Assembly (NCBI RefSeq): GCF_001428745.1
Contig: NZ_LMIO01000002.1
Location: 124,001 to 188,000, forward strand
Source of the DNA: Leifsonia sp. Root227
GTDB taxonomy: Bacteria; Actinomycetota; Actinomycetes; Actinomycetales; Microbacteriaceae
DNA length: 64,000 bases
Reading direction: 5' to 3'
Shown: positions 17,960 through 29,085 of the stretch, piece after piece
Layout: each line of letters opens with the position of its first letter
How positions within the stretch are numbered: position 1 is the first letter of the stretch
The notes under the pieces: generated by a model
Told to the model about the DNA's origin: nothing
The model's input: the letters and a program-made list of their open reading frames with translations, nothing else
Databases searched by the model: none
Position numbers and translations under genes: made by a program

Positions 17960-18774
17960 CCGTCGCACTGGAGACCCGCACCACCGCCACCCAGGTCGCC
18001 ACCGTCGACCGCGCCGTCTCCCGCCTGACCAGCACCGTTGTGTTCATCGGCAGGAGCCTGCGCCACACCGTCCGCAACGTCGAAGCTCTCACGATGGCGA
18101 TCCTGCTCCCGATCATGTTGATGCTGCTGTTCACCTACGTGTTCGGCGGCGCGATCGACGGCGGGGGAGACTACGTGAACTACGTGGTCCCCGGCATCAT
18201 CCTGCTCTGCGCGGGGTTCGGCTCGTCGAGCACAGCGGTCGACGTCGCCGACGACATGACGAACGGCATCGTCGACCGGTTCCGCACCATGCCGCTGCAC
18301 GCCAACGGGGTCATCACCGGCCACGTGGTGGCGAGCCTGGTGCGCAATCTGCTGGCGACGGGCGTCGTCATCGGCGTCGCCCTGGCCGTCGGCTTCCGGC
18401 CGACCGCGAACGTCGCGGAATGGCTCGGGGCCATCGGCGTCATCGCGCTGTTCATCCTCGCGATCACCTGGCTGTACGCCGCCATCGGCCTCGCTGCCAA
18501 GAACCCGACCGCGGCGAACGGCTACGGATTCGCCCTGCTGTTCCTGCCGTACCTGTCCAGCGCGTTCGTGCCGACGGACACGATGCCGAGCTGGCTGCAG
18601 TGGATCGCGGACAACCAGCCGATCACGCCCATCATCGAGACCATCCGCAGCCTGCTCTTCGGCACGGATGCCGGCACCAGGCCGCTCTGGGCGCTCGGCT
18701 GGTGCGTCGTCATCATCCTCGGCGCATACCTCTGGGCCGCCTGGCAGTTCCGCCGCAAGGCCGGCCGCCGCTGA
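17956..18774 (+). CDS. ABC-2 type exporter permease, DrrB-type
   Basis: The 272-residue permease has six predicted membrane segments, starting with ALTMAILLPIMLMLLFTYVF and including the ABC-2 features GGDYVNYVVPGIILL and an amphipathic segment around DDMTNGIVDRFRTMPL. This last pattern (GIVDRFRTMP) is characteristic of DrrB-like permeases that couple to DrrA. It overlaps the ATPase gene by four bases and is followed by hairpin B. Confidence 0.92.
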   Translation: MTVALETRTTATQVATVDRAVSRLTSTVVFIGRSLRHTVRNVEALTMAILLPIMLMLLFTYVFGGAIDGGGDYVNYVVPGIILLCAGFGSSSTAVDVADDMTNGIVDRFRTMPLHANGVITGHVVASLVRNLLATGVVIGVALAVGFRPTANVAEWLGAIGVIALFILAITWLYAAIGLAAKNPTAANGYGFALLFLPYLSSAFVPTDTMPSWLQWIADNQPITPIIETIRSLLFGTDAGTRPLWALGWCVVIILGAYLWAAWQFRRKAGRR

Positions 18775-18784
18775 CCCCCTCCCC

Positions 18785-18856
18785 GAACAATCGAGCCGGG
18801 ACTTGTGCACGCGACACGCCGAAGGCAGGCGTGCACAAGTCCCGGCTCGATTGTTC
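18785..18856. repeat. Intergenic hairpin B of the GCGACACGCCG family
   Basis: Perfect 28-bp arms (18785-18812 and 18829-18856) with a 16-base loop. The core GCGACACGCCG is at 18811-18821. It lies between convergent permease and HAD genes and its right arm touches the HAD stop codon. The stems of hairpins A, B and C differ at several positions but remain paired. Confidence 0.87.
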
Positions 18857-19499
18857 AGGAGGCGGGACGGGTGCGGCCGGCGAACGCGTGGATGGCGGCG
18901 CGGAGGCCGTCGGTGTCGAAGGTGCCATCGTCGCGCTTGGTGAAGTGGAATGCGTGCATCCCGGCCTCGCGGGCGCCCTCGACGTTGGCGAGGGAGTCGT
19001 CGAACAGGATCGCGTCGCCGGCTGCGACCCCGAAGCGGCCGAGCGCGCGGGTGTAGATGCGGCGCTCCGGCTTGCGGGCGCCGAGCACGGCGGAGACGAG
19101 GTCGTTGCCCTGCAGCACGTCGACGATCTCCGGCGTCAGCACGGGGAGCGAGTCCTTGAACGGGATCGGGTTGTTCGACAGCAGCGACACCGTGCCGAGG
19201 GTCGCGGCCTCGTGCAGAGCGTCGATCGAGCCCTGGATGGGCGTCATGGCGGCCTTCCTGGCCTCCTGCCACTGCTCGAGGGTGAGGCGGGCGCCTGTCA
19301 CGTCGGCGAACGCATCCAGGTACTCTGCGCTGGTCGAGTACTCGCCGATCTCGGCCGCGCGCTCGAAGCCTCCCGCCCACCAGCTCGACGCCAAATGGTA
19401 CTGGCTCACGCCGCCCAGGCTCGCCAGCGCAGGCAGGCGCTTGTGGAAGTCGTAGTCGTAGAGGGTCTTGTCGCAGTCGAAGAAGTAGACATCCATCAC
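18855..19499 (-). CDS. HAD-superfamily hydrolase
   Basis: A 214-residue haloacid dehalogenase-like phosphatase. Motif I is FFDCDKTLYD (DxDxT form), motif II LLSNNP, motif III the lysine of GARKPERRIY, and motif IV ILFDDSLANV. These make it a probable small-molecule phosphatase, with an alpha-helical cap between motifs I and II. The start is one of two adjacent ATG codons (19499 or 19496). It is convergent to the exporter. The substrate cannot be read from the sequence. Confidence 0.85.
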   Translation of the reverse strand: MMDVYFFDCDKTLYDYDFHKRLPALASLGGVSQYHLASSWWAGGFERAAEIGEYSTSAEYLDAFADVTGARLTLEQWQEARKAAMTPIQGSIDALHEAATLGTVSLLSNNPIPFKDSLPVLTPEIVDVLQGNDLVSAVLGARKPERRIYTRALGRFGVAAGDAILFDDSLANVEGAREAGMHAFHFTKRDDGTFDTDGLRAAIHAFAGRTRPAS

Positions 19500-19543
19500 G
19501 ACAAGTATCGACCTCCAGACAGGGAACGCCCTGATCGCTCAAC

Positions 19544-19558
19544 TATCATGGTTCCGAC
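19544..19558 (+). promoter_or_regulatory. -10 box close to the Sua5-family gene start
   Basis: TATCAT at 19544-19549 ends nine bases before the ATG at 19559, with no clear ribosome site, suggesting another short or absent leader. Confidence 0.4.
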
Positions 19559-20281
19559 ATGGCTCCCATCTACGACTGCTCGGTCGACTCCGAACTCCTT
19601 TCCGGCATGAGGCTGGCTCGCGCCGCCATCGGGCGGGGCGAGCTCGTCGTCATTCCGACGGACACCGTTTACGGCGTCGCAGCAGACGCCTTCAACCCCG
19701 CCGCCGTCCAACGGCTGCTGGATGCGAAGGGTCGCGGCCGCCAGTCGCCTCCGCCTGTCCTCATCCCCGGCATCCCCACCCTGGCCGCGCTGGCAGAGGA
19801 TGTCCCGCAGGCCGTGACCGACCTGGTCCAGGAGTTCTGGCCAGGCGGACTCACCGTCGTGCTTCCCGCCCAGCCGTCGCTCGTCTGGGACCTGGGCGAG
19901 ACCAGAGGCACCGTCGCCCTGCGGATGCCGAGCGACACCATCGCGCTCGAACTCCTCTCCGAGACCGGTCCGCTCGCCGTCTCGTCCGCCAACCTCACCG
20001 GCCGCCCCGCCGCCCGCACCGCCGCGGAAGCAGAGGCCATGCTCGCCGACTCCGTCTCCGTGTACCTCGACGGGGGAGAGGCGGGCGCCGGTTACGACCG
20101 CGTCGACGGCAAGGACAGCTCGTCCACGATCGTCGACGCGACTGCGCTGGCCGCGGGAACGGGAAAGCTCCGCATCCTGCGTCACGGCGTGATCTCGGCG
20201 GAGCAGATCCGTGCCGTCGTCGGCGACCAGCTCGCGGACGACAGCGTGGAGGAGCCCACCGAGACGTCGACGGACGCCTGA
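19559..20281 (+). CDS. L-threonylcarbamoyladenylate synthase (Sua5/YwlC family)
   Basis: Makes threonylcarbamoyl-AMP from threonine, bicarbonate and ATP for the t6A37 modification of tRNAs reading ANN codons. The 240-residue protein has the YrdC fold: GELVVIPTDTVYGVAADA (about 28-45), an RxxPPPVLI-type substrate segment, FWPGGLTVVL, the TVALRMPSD strand and SSANLTGRPA. It is longer than TsaC and has an acidic tail but lacks a full Sua5 C-domain. It starts the Sua5-wecA-atpI-atp run normally found in Actinobacteria just after prmC. Confidence 0.93.
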   Translation: MAPIYDCSVDSELLSGMRLARAAIGRGELVVIPTDTVYGVAADAFNPAAVQRLLDAKGRGRQSPPPVLIPGIPTLAALAEDVPQAVTDLVQEFWPGGLTVVLPAQPSLVWDLGETRGTVALRMPSDTIALELLSETGPLAVSSANLTGRPAARTAAEAEAMLADSVSVYLDGGEAGAGYDRVDGKDSSSTIVDATALAAGTGKLRILRHGVISAEQIRAVVGDQLADDSVEEPTETSTDA

Positions 20282-20284
20282 GCC

Positions 20285-21553
20285 GTGACCCTCCTCCTCG
20301 CCCTCGCGCTCATCTCGGCCGTCATCACGTTCGGGATGTCGCTGGTCGTCTACAAGCTGAGCCTCAAGTACCGGCTGTACCCGAAGATCCGGGCACGGGA
20401 TGTGCACACCAGGCCGACCCCGAGGCTCGGCGGCATCGCGATGTTCCTCGGCATCCTGGTGGCGTTCGGCGTCGCCTGGCTGCTGTCGAGCCAGTTCGGC
20501 GTCCTGACGCTGATCTTCTCGGACTCCGGGCCGATCCTCGCGATCCTCGGCGCCTCCCTGCTGATCGTGGTGATCGGCGTCGCAGACGACATCTGGGATC
20601 TCGACTGGATGACCAAGCTCGCCGGTCAGTTCGTCGCCGCGGGCCTCGTTGCCTGGCTGGGCGTGCAGATCTACTCGCTGCCGATCGGCGGTCTGACGGT
20701 CGGGTCGCCGGTGATGAGCATCATCATCACGCTGTTCGCGATCGTGCTGGTGATGAACGCCATCAACTTCATCGACGGCCTCGACGGTCTCGTCGCCGGC
20801 GTCGCGCTCATCGCCAACGGCTCGTTCCTGGTCTACACGTATCTGTTGCAGCGCGAGATCAGCCCGCAGAACTACTTCAGCCTCGCCGGGGTGATCGCTG
20901 CGATCCTCGTCGGCGCGTGCGCCGGATTCCTTCCGCTCAACTGGCACCCGGCGAAGATGTTCATGGGGGACGCCGGCGCGCTGCTGATCGGCCTGCTGAT
21001 GGCGACATCGGCGATCTCCGTCACAGGCACGATCAACCCGGAGGCGCTGCAGACGCTCGGCAAGTCGTCGCTCGTCCCCGCGTTCATCCCGATCATCCTG
21101 CCGTTCGCCGTGCTGATCGTGCCCCTGCTCGACTTCGGACTCGCCGTCATCAGGCGGCTGCGCGCAGGCAAGTCGCCGTTCAGCGCCGACCGCAAGCACC
21201 TGCACCACCGCCTGCTCGACATGGGGCACACGCACCTGCACGCCGTGCTGATCTTCTACGGCTGGACGGCCGTGCTGTCGATCGGCTGCCTGCTGTTCTT
21301 CTTCGACCCGTACTGGATGGCGATCGTGTTCATCGCCGTCGGCCTGGTTGTCTGCGCCGCGTTCACGCTCGCCCCGCTGAGCCGCAGGAAAGCCAACGAG
21401 GCCGCGGCGGAGCTCGCGCCGGCCGGCACGGACGAAGCGGACGCCACCGCCCGCTACGACCAGCTCGACGCCGCGAGCGAGCACGCCCCCGGCACCGCTC
21501 CGACCTCCGCACAGACCACCACCCCCGCACCGCTCAGCAAGGAGACACGATGA
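20285..21553 (+). CDS. wecA: Undecaprenyl-phosphate N-acetylglucosamine-1-phosphate transferase (WecA/TagO family)
   Basis: Integral membrane enzyme that loads a sugar phosphate onto undecaprenyl phosphate to start synthesis of a cell-wall polysaccharide. The 422-residue protein has about eleven membrane segments and the family motifs GVADDIWDLD, NAINFIDGLDGLVAG, GDAGALLIG and the histidine-rich HLHHRLLDMGH. Its last 60 residues are a hydrophilic Ala/Thr/Pro-rich tail. GTG start three bases after the preceding gene; the stop overlaps the next gene as ATGA. GlcNAc specificity is by family, not shown. Confidence 0.93.
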   Translation: MTLLLALALISAVITFGMSLVVYKLSLKYRLYPKIRARDVHTRPTPRLGGIAMFLGILVAFGVAWLLSSQFGVLTLIFSDSGPILAILGASLLIVVIGVADDIWDLDWMTKLAGQFVAAGLVAWLGVQIYSLPIGGLTVGSPVMSIIITLFAIVLVMNAINFIDGLDGLVAGVALIANGSFLVYTYLLQREISPQNYFSLAGVIAAILVGACAGFLPLNWHPAKMFMGDAGALLIGLLMATSAISVTGTINPEALQTLGKSSLVPAFIPIILPFAVLIVPLLDFGLAVIRRLRAGKSPFSADRKHLHHRLLDMGHTHLHAVLIFYGWTAVLSIGCLLFFFDPYWMAIVFIAVGLVVCAAFTLAPLSRRKANEAAAELAPAGTDEADATARYDQLDAASEHAPGTAPTSAQTTTPAPLSKETR

Positions 21554-22080
21554 CCGACCACGACGGCGGAACCCCCGCCGACGGCCGGCCCGCCGAACCA
21601 GTCACGCCGCCCGCGGCTGCGCAGGCCGCACTGCCCGCCCAGCCGTCCTCGACGCCCATCCTCAAGGACGTGCTCAAGTACGGCCTCATCCTCGCGGTGA
21701 TCATCGCCGTGGTCGGGATGATCCTCGGCGGCGTCTTCGCGGGATGGATCGGCGTCACCAGCGCGCTCATCGGCACCGCGATGGCCGTCGTCTTCCTCAG
21801 CATCACCGCCCTGAGCATCCTGATCGCCAACAAGTTCGTGGGCACCGACCTGTTCGTCGGCCTCTTCTTCGGCATCGTCCTCGGCGGCTGGCTCCTGAAA
21901 TTCGTGCTGTTCCTGGTGCTCGCGTTCGTGCTCAGGGACCAGCCGTGGATCAACCCCGTCGTGCTGTTCCTCAGCCTCATCGCCGGGGTGATCGGCTCGC
22001 TCGTCGTCGACATGATCGTCGTCTTCCGCTCCCGCGTGCCATACGTCAGCGACGTCACGCTGCCCGGCGAGAAGCGCTGA
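21550..22080 (+). CDS. AtpI-like four-helix membrane protein
   Basis: A 176-residue protein with a Pro/Ala-rich N-terminus and four hydrophobic segments beginning LKYGLILAVIIAVVGMILGG. Position immediately before atpB and topology match the variable actinobacterial AtpI (ATP synthase protein I) group, thought to assist c-ring assembly or ion supply. Sequence conservation in this group is low, so the call relies mainly on context. It overlaps wecA by four bases. Confidence 0.75.
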   Translation: MTDHDGGTPADGRPAEPVTPPAAAQAALPAQPSSTPILKDVLKYGLILAVIIAVVGMILGGVFAGWIGVTSALIGTAMAVVFLSITALSILIANKFVGTDLFVGLFFGIVLGGWLLKFVLFLVLAFVLRDQPWINPVVLFLSLIAGVIGSLVVDMIVVFRSRVPYVSDVTLPGEKR

Positions 22081-22252
22081 GCTGTGTCCGATTCGTTACC
22101 CTGCGAAAACTCTTGTAGAGTTGTGGTGATTCCCCACCCGCATAGCGCCTCAGGCACCATTTGGCGCATGATCCCGGGTGTCCAAATGTTCGTCGCTGCG
22201 AGAGCTTTGGCTCGACGCCCCGAAACAGGAGATAGCGCTGTTAGCTAACGCT
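22081..22252 (+). promoter_or_regulatory. ATP synthase operon promoter region
   Basis: TTCGTT (22092-22097) and TAGAGT (22116-22121), 18 bases apart, form a plausible promoter. A perfect dyad AACTCT-TGT-AGAGTT (22108-22122) covers the -10 and might be an operator. A second dyad GCGCC/GGCGC follows at about 22145-22167. The leader is about 130 bases. AGGAGA at 22227-22232 is a good ribosome site but lies 20 bases before the GTG I use for atpB. Confidence 0.55.
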
Positions 22253-23050
22253 GTGAACCTGCTGGTCCAGACCGCAAGCTCCGATGATGGCAGCTTCCAC
22301 GGTCCGTCGATCGATGAGTTCTTCCCGCCCGCAATCTTTTCCATCGGTGGCTTCGAGGTCAACCGGATCATGGTCATCCGCTTCATCGCGGTGCTGGCCA
22401 TCGTCCTGATCTTCTGGCTCGGCACCCGTCGCATGAAGATCGTCCCAGGACGATTCCAGTCCGTGGTGGAGATGGGACTCGACTTCGTTCGGGTCAACAT
22501 CGCAGAGGACCTGCTCGGCAAGAAGGACGGCCGTCGCTTCCTGCCGATCCTCACCACCATCTTCTTCATGGTGCTGTTCATGAACCTGACCGGCATCATC
22601 CCCGGTCTGAACATCGCAGGCACCTCGGTGATCGGCGTTCCGCTGGTGCTCGCGATCGTCGCGTACATCTCGTTCATCTACGCAGGTATCAAGGCGAGCC
22701 CTGGCAACTTCTTCAAGAACTCGCTGTTCCCGCCCGGTGTGCCGAAGGCGCTGTACATCATCGTCACGCCGATCGAGTTCATCTCGACCTTCGTCCTGCG
22801 TCCGATCACCCTGACGCTCCGACTCCTGATGAACATGGTCGTCGGCCACCTGCTCCTCGTGCTGTTCTTCAGCGCGACGGCGTTCTTCCTCTTCACCGCC
22901 GGAAGCTGGTGGTCGCTCTTCGGAATCGGCACCTTCGCGTTCGGCTTCGCATTCACCCTGTTCGAGATCCTGGTCGCAGTCCTCCAGGCCTACGTCTTCG
23001 CACTGCTCACGGCTGTCTACATTCAGCTCGCAGTCGCCGAGGAACACTAA
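22253..23050 (+). CDS. atpB: ATP synthase F0 subunit a
   Basis: Membrane stator subunit forming the two proton half-channels next to the c-ring. Five to six membrane segments are visible. The essential channel arginine is in LTLRLLMNMVVGHLL, and the C-terminus has the usual FEILVAVLQAYVFALLTAVYI. The start is uncertain: GTG 22253 (MNLLVQTASSDDGSFHG) gives 265 residues, an in-frame CTG at 22238 sits at the right distance from AGGAGA, and GTG 22178 would add 25 residues. First gene of atpBEFHAGDC. Confidence 0.93.
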   Translation: MNLLVQTASSDDGSFHGPSIDEFFPPAIFSIGGFEVNRIMVIRFIAVLAIVLIFWLGTRRMKIVPGRFQSVVEMGLDFVRVNIAEDLLGKKDGRRFLPILTTIFFMVLFMNLTGIIPGLNIAGTSVIGVPLVLAIVAYISFIYAGIKASPGNFFKNSLFPPGVPKALYIIVTPIEFISTFVLRPITLTLRLLMNMVVGHLLLVLFFSATAFFLFTAGSWWSLFGIGTFAFGFAFTLFEILVAVLQAYVFALLTAVYIQLAVAEEH

Positions 23051-23053
23051 TAA

Positions 23054-23326
<273 letters not shown>

Positions 23327-23358
23327 TCAGCCCTCTTTATCTCTCTCAGTAAGGAGGA

Positions 23359-23916
23359 ATGATGCTCCACGGTGTGGTTATCGCCGCAACGGAGGCACCG
23401 CGTAATCCGCTCATCCCCGAGTGGTACGACGTCATCGGTTCGCTGATCTGCTTCCTCATCATCCTGTTCTTCTTCTGGAAGCTCGTGCTTCCGCGCGTGA
23501 AGAAGCTCCTGGATGAGCGTGCAGAGGCGATCGAGGGCAACATCGCGAAGGCCGACGAGGCTCAGCACAAGGCCGAGGCGCTCCTCGAGGAGTACACCGC
23601 TCAGCTCGCCGACGCGCGCGCCGAAGCGGCCAAGATCCGTGAGCAGGCTCGCACCGACGGTCAGAAGATCGTCGCTGAGGCGAAGGACAACGCGACGGTC
23701 GAGGCCGCCCGCGTCACCGCCAACGCCCAGGCGCAGATCGAGGCAGAGCGCCAGTCCGCCGTCGTCGCTCTCCGCAGCGAGGTCGGCTCGCTCGCGATCG
23801 ACCTGGCCTCCGGTGTCATCGGTGAGGCTCTCAACGACGACAAGAAGTCGCAGGCGATCGTCGACCGCTTCCTGGCCGACCTGGACGCCAGCGAAAAGGC
23901 AGGGTCGAACAAGTAA
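23359..23916 (+). CDS. atpF: ATP synthase F0 subunit b
   Basis: Peripheral stalk subunit. A single membrane helix (VIGSLICFLIILFFFWKLVLP, about residues 26-46) is followed by a long charged coiled coil rich in Ala, Glu, Lys and Arg that reaches the F1 head. The 185 residues are a normal length. The start has AAGGAGGAATG upstream, with two adjacent ATG codons. The stop overlaps atpH by one base (TAATG). Confidence 0.95.
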   Translation: MMLHGVVIAATEAPRNPLIPEWYDVIGSLICFLIILFFFWKLVLPRVKKLLDERAEAIEGNIAKADEAQHKAEALLEEYTAQLADARAEAAKIREQARTDGQKIVAEAKDNATVEAARVTANAQAQIEAERQSAVVALRSEVGSLAIDLASGVIGEALNDDKKSQAIVDRFLADLDASEKAGSNK

Positions 23917-24710
23917 TGGGAAGCGCCTCCAGAGAAGCACTGGCCAGGTCCGTGTCGGCTCTCGCCGCGCAGGGCTCCAAGGCCGATCTGGCGACGGCCG
24001 AAGACCTGTTCGCCGCAGGACGAGTCGTCGCAGACTCCGCCCAGCTCCGAGCAGTGGTCAGCGATCCATCGGCAGACCCCGCAGGCAAGACGGCGCTCGT
24101 GCAGCGCGTCTTCGGCTCGCTCTCGGCTCCGGCCGTCGAGCTCCTCGGCGTGATCGCCGCTGAGCGCTGGTCGAGTCAGAACGATGTGCTCGCCGCGATC
24201 GAAGAGCTCGGTGTCCGGTCGATCGCCCAGTCGGCGCCGAAGGGCGTCGACATCGCAGCAGAGCTGTTCGCGTTCGGGGGAGCCGTGACCTCCGACGCAC
24301 AGCTCGAACTCGCGCTGCGCAGCAAGCTCGCGGACCCGACGGCCAAGAGCGAGCTGGTCGAGCGTCTGCTCAACGGCAAGGCGTCCGTCCAGACGGTCGC
24401 CATCGTGCGCCAGCTCGTGCTGCAGCCGCGCGGTCGCAGCATCCGCGAAGGTCTTCGCGAAGCCGCCCGCGTCGTGGCAGCTCAGTCCGGCCTCACCGTC
24501 GCGACGGTCTTCACCGCGAAGCAGCTCCCCGCTGCGCAGGCCGAGCGCCTGCAGGCTGGGCTCGCAGCGAAGTACGGACAGAAACTCAAGATCAACCAGG
24601 TCGTCGACCCCACCATCCTCGGTGGGCTGCGTGTGCAGATCGGCGACGACGTGATCGACGGCAGCATCGCCTCGCGCATCACCGATTTACGACTTCAGCT
24701 GGCGGGCTGA
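23916..24710 (+). CDS. atpH: ATP synthase F1 subunit delta
   Basis: Connects the b stalk to the top of F1. At 264 residues it is longer than the 177-residue E. coli subunit, as in many actinobacteria. The N-terminal part (MGSASREALARSVSALAAQ) is helical, and the conserved C-terminal signature KYGQKLKINQVVDPTILGGLRVQIGDDVIDGSI lies near the end. One-base overlap with atpF. Confidence 0.94.
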   Translation: MGSASREALARSVSALAAQGSKADLATAEDLFAAGRVVADSAQLRAVVSDPSADPAGKTALVQRVFGSLSAPAVELLGVIAAERWSSQNDVLAAIEELGVRSIAQSAPKGVDIAAELFAFGGAVTSDAQLELALRSKLADPTAKSELVERLLNGKASVQTVAIVRQLVLQPRGRSIREGLREAARVVAAQSGLTVATVFTAKQLPAAQAERLQAGLAAKYGQKLKINQVVDPTILGGLRVQIGDDVIDGSIASRITDLRLQLAG

Positions 24711-24733
24711 CCGCCCCAAGATAGGGAACAACG

Positions 24734-26371
24734 ATGGCAGAACTAACGATCAGCCCCGACGAGATCCGGGACGCGCTCAAGGACTTCGTCACCAAGTACG
24801 AGCCCACGAAGGCCGCGACCACCGAGGTCGGACACGTCATCGACGCGTCCGACGGCATCGCGCACGTCGAGGGTCTCCCCGGCGTGATGGCGAACGAGCT
24901 CATCCGCTTCTCCGACGGCACCCTGGGCCTCGCCCAGAACCTCGACGAGAACGAGATCGGCGTCGTCGTCCTCGGTGAGTTCGACGGCATCGTCGAGGGC
25001 ATGGAGGTGACCCGCACAGGCGAGGTCCTCTCCGTCCCCGTCGGAGACGGCTACCTCGGCCGCGTCGTCGACCCGCTGGGCAAGCCCATCGACGGTCTCG
25101 GCGAGATCGCGTCCGAGGGCCGCCGCGCACTCGAGCTGCAGGCGCCTGGCGTCATGCAGCGCAAGAGCGTGCACGAGCCGCTGCAGACGGGTATCAAGGC
25201 GATCGACGCCATGATCCCCGTCGGCCGTGGCCAGCGTCAGCTCATCATCGGCGACCGCCAGACCGGTAAGACGGCCATCGCGATCGACACGATCATCAAC
25301 CAGAAGGCCAACTGGGAGTCCGGCGACGTCAACAAGCAGGTTCGCTGCATCTACGTCGCCATCGGCCAGAAGGGCTCGACCATCGCCTCGGTGAAGGGCG
25401 CGCTCGAGGACGCAGGCGCGATGGAGTACACCACCATCGTCGCAGCTCCTGCCTCCGACCCCGCCGGCTTCAAGTACCTCGCTCCGTACACCGGCTCGGC
25501 CATCGGCCAGCACTGGATGTACGGCGGCAAGCACGTCCTCATCATCTTCGACGACCTGTCGAAGCAGGCTGAGGCATACCGCGCCGTTTCGCTCCTCCTG
25601 CGTCGTCCGCCGGGACGCGAGGCATACCCCGGTGACGTGTTCTACCTGCACTCCCGCCTGCTCGAGCGTTGCGCCAAGCTGTCCGATGAGCTCGGCGCAG
25701 GCTCGATGACCGGACTCCCGATCATCGAGACCAAGGCGAACGACGTCTCGGCGTACATCCCGACCAACGTGATCTCGATCACCGACGGTCAGATCTTCCT
25801 GCAGTCCGACCTCTTCAACGCCAACCAGCGTCCGGCGGTCGACGTGGGTATCTCCGTCTCCCGTGTCGGTGGCGACGCGCAGGTGAAGTCGATCAAGAAG
25901 GTCTCCGGCACGCTCAAGCTCGAGCTGGCGCAGTACCGCTCGCTCGAGGCGTTCGCGATGTTCGCATCCGACCTCGACCAGGCCAGCCGTCGTCAGCTCG
26001 CCAGGGGCGCACGCCTCACCGAGCTGCTCAAGCAGCCGCAGTACTCGCCGTTCCCCGTCGAGGAGCAGGTCGTCTCGATCTGGGCAGGCACCAACGGCAA
26101 GCTGGACGAGGTCGCCGTCGAAGACGTGCTGCGCTTCGAGTCCGAACTGCTCGACCACCTGCGTCGCAACACGGACGTCCTGAACGTCCTGCGCGAGACC
26201 AACCAGCTCTCCGACGAGACCGTCGCGACGCTCGAGGCAGAGGTCGACAAGTTCAAGCTCGAGTTCCAGACCGGTGAGGGCAAGCCCCTCGCCTCGGTCG
26301 GGCGCGAAGAGTTCGAAGCGATCGCCGAAGAGGATGTCAACCAGGAGCGCATCGTCAAGGCGAAGCGCTGA
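24734..26371 (+). CDS. atpA: ATP synthase F1 subunit alpha
   Basis: Non-catalytic nucleotide-binding subunit of the F1 hexamer. The 545-residue protein shows the N-terminal beta barrel, Walker [14 protein letters not shown] (Lys179), [14 protein letters not shown] segments, the signature [17 protein letters not shown] and a helical C-terminus. An AGGGAACAACG ribosome site lies before the ATG. Confidence 0.98.
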   Translation: MAELTISPDEIRDALKDFVTKYEPTKAATTEVGHVIDASDGIAHVEGLPGVMANELIRFSDGTLGLAQNLDENEIGVVVLGEFDGIVEGMEVTRTGEVLSVPVGDGYLGRVVDPLGKPIDGLGEIASEGRRALELQAPGVMQRKSVHEPLQTGIKAIDAMIPVGRGQRQLIIGDRQTGKTAIAIDTIINQKANWESGDVNKQVRCIYVAIGQKGSTIASVKGALEDAGAMEYTTIVAAPASDPAGFKYLAPYTGSAIGQHWMYGGKHVLIIFDDLSKQAEAYRAVSLLLRRPPGREAYPGDVFYLHSRLLERCAKLSDELGAGSMTGLPIIETKANDVSAYIPTNVISITDGQIFLQSDLFNANQRPAVDVGISVSRVGGDAQVKSIKKVSGTLKLELAQYRSLEAFAMFASDLDQASRRQLARGARLTELLKQPQYSPFPVEEQVVSIWAGTNGKLDEVAVEDVLRFESELLDHLRRNTDVLNVLRETNQLSDETVATLEAEVDKFKLEFQTGEGKPLASVGREEFEAIAEEDVNQERIVKAKR

Positions 26372-26416
26372 GCCGCGGCACCGCCCGGCGACAGCAGATA
26401 GTTACCTAGGAGAGAC

Positions 26417-27316
26417 ATGGGAGCGCAACTTCGGGTCTACCGGCAGAAGATCAAGTCTGCCCAGACGACCAAGAAGATCACTCGGGCCATGGAGCTGATC
26501 TCCGCCTCACGCATCCAGAAGGCGCAGGCGAGAGTCGCTGCGTCGTCGCCGTACGCCCGCGCCATCACGCGCGCGGTGTCGGCGGTGGCGACGTACTCGA
26601 ACGTCGAGCACGTCCTCACCACGGAACCGGAGAAGATCGAGCGCGCAGCGATCGTCATCTTCTCCTCCGACCGTGGCCTCGCAGGCGCGTTCAACACGAA
26701 CGTGCTCAAGGAGTCGGAGAAGCTCGCTGAGCTGCTCCGCAGCCAGGGCAAGGATGTCGTCTACTTCCTGGTCGGACGCAAGGCGAGCGGATACTTCAGT
26801 TTCCGCCGCCGCGCGTTCGAGCGGGTCTGGACGGGCGGAACGGACGCTCCGGAGTTCGAGCAGGCCAAGGAGATCGCTGACGCGATCCTCGAATCCTTCC
26901 TTCGCGACGCGTCGGACGGCGGCGTGGACGAGATCCACGTCATCTACAACCGCTTCGTGAGCATGCTCACGCAGGAGCCGGAAGTCGTCCGTCTGCTCCC
27001 GCTCGAGGTCGTGGAAGGCGTCGAGGAGCCGGGCGACAAGCAGATCCTCCCGCTCTACGAGTTCGAGCCAGACGTCGCAACCGTGCTCGACTCGCTCCTC
27101 CCGGTGTACATCGAGAGCCGTATCTTCAACGCCATGCTGCAGTCGGCCGCTTCGAAGCACGCCGCGACGCAGAAGGCGATGAAGTCCGCGAGCGACAACG
27201 CGGACAAGCTCATCACCGACTACACCCGCCTGGCCAACAACGCGCGCCAGTCCGAGATCACCCAGCAGATTTCCGAGATCGTCGGCGGTGCGGACGCACT
27301 GAGCTCCGCCAAGTAA
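26417..27316 (+). CDS. atpG: ATP synthase F1 subunit gamma
   Basis: Central rotor shaft. The 299-residue protein begins with the coiled-coil helix [20 protein letters not shown] and ends with the matching antiparallel helix ([20 protein letters not shown] ... [13 protein letters not shown]). The globular domain lies between ([15 protein letters not shown]). CCTAGGAGAGAC before ATG is a strong ribosome site. Confidence 0.97.
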   Translation: MGAQLRVYRQKIKSAQTTKKITRAMELISASRIQKAQARVAASSPYARAITRAVSAVATYSNVEHVLTTEPEKIERAAIVIFSSDRGLAGAFNTNVLKESEKLAELLRSQGKDVVYFLVGRKASGYFSFRRRAFERVWTGGTDAPEFEQAKEIADAILESFLRDASDGGVDEIHVIYNRFVSMLTQEPEVVRLLPLEVVEGVEEPGDKQILPLYEFEPDVATVLDSLLPVYIESRIFNAMLQSAASKHAATQKAMKSASDNADKLITDYTRLANNARQSEITQQISEIVGGADALSSAK

Positions 27317-27336
27317 CTCGGACGACACACGTTTAG

Positions 27337-28821
<1,485 letters not shown>

Positions 28822-28823
28822 CA

Positions 28824-29084
28824 ATGGCTGTCCTCAATGTCAGCGTCGTCGCCGCCGACCACGAAGTGTGGTCGGGCGAGGCGAGCATGGTCGTCGCGAA
28901 GACGGTCGAGGGTGAGATCGGTATTCTCCCCGGCCACGAACCGCTGCTGGCCATCCTCGCCTCCGGCGAGGTGCGTGTGACCCTGAACGGTGGGGAGTCG
29001 ATCAAGGCCCAGGCCGACGATGGCTTCCTCTCCGTGGAGAACAACACGGTCACGGTGGTGGCCCGCCAGGCGGAGCTCGTCTGA
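28824..29084 (+). CDS. atpC: ATP synthase F1 subunit epsilon
   Basis: The ATG at 28824, two bases after the atpD stop, gives 86 residues (MAVLNVSVVAADHEVWSGEA). Only the N-terminal beta-sandwich is present (GEIGILPGHEPLLAIL, then ending QAELV). The C-terminal helical hairpin that inhibits ATP hydrolysis in longer epsilon subunits is absent, as in some other actinobacteria. It ends the operon. Confidence 0.94.
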   Translation: MAVLNVSVVAADHEVWSGEASMVVAKTVEGEIGILPGHEPLLAILASGEVRVTLNGGESIKAQADDGFLSVENNTVTVVARQAELV

Positions 29085-29085
29085 C

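Noticed and set aside
17035..19542. An 835-codon minus-strand frame opposite the DrrAB genes
   Set aside because: It overlaps a clear exporter operon on the other strand and the HAD gene in another frame. Its composition is biased and without recognisable domains.
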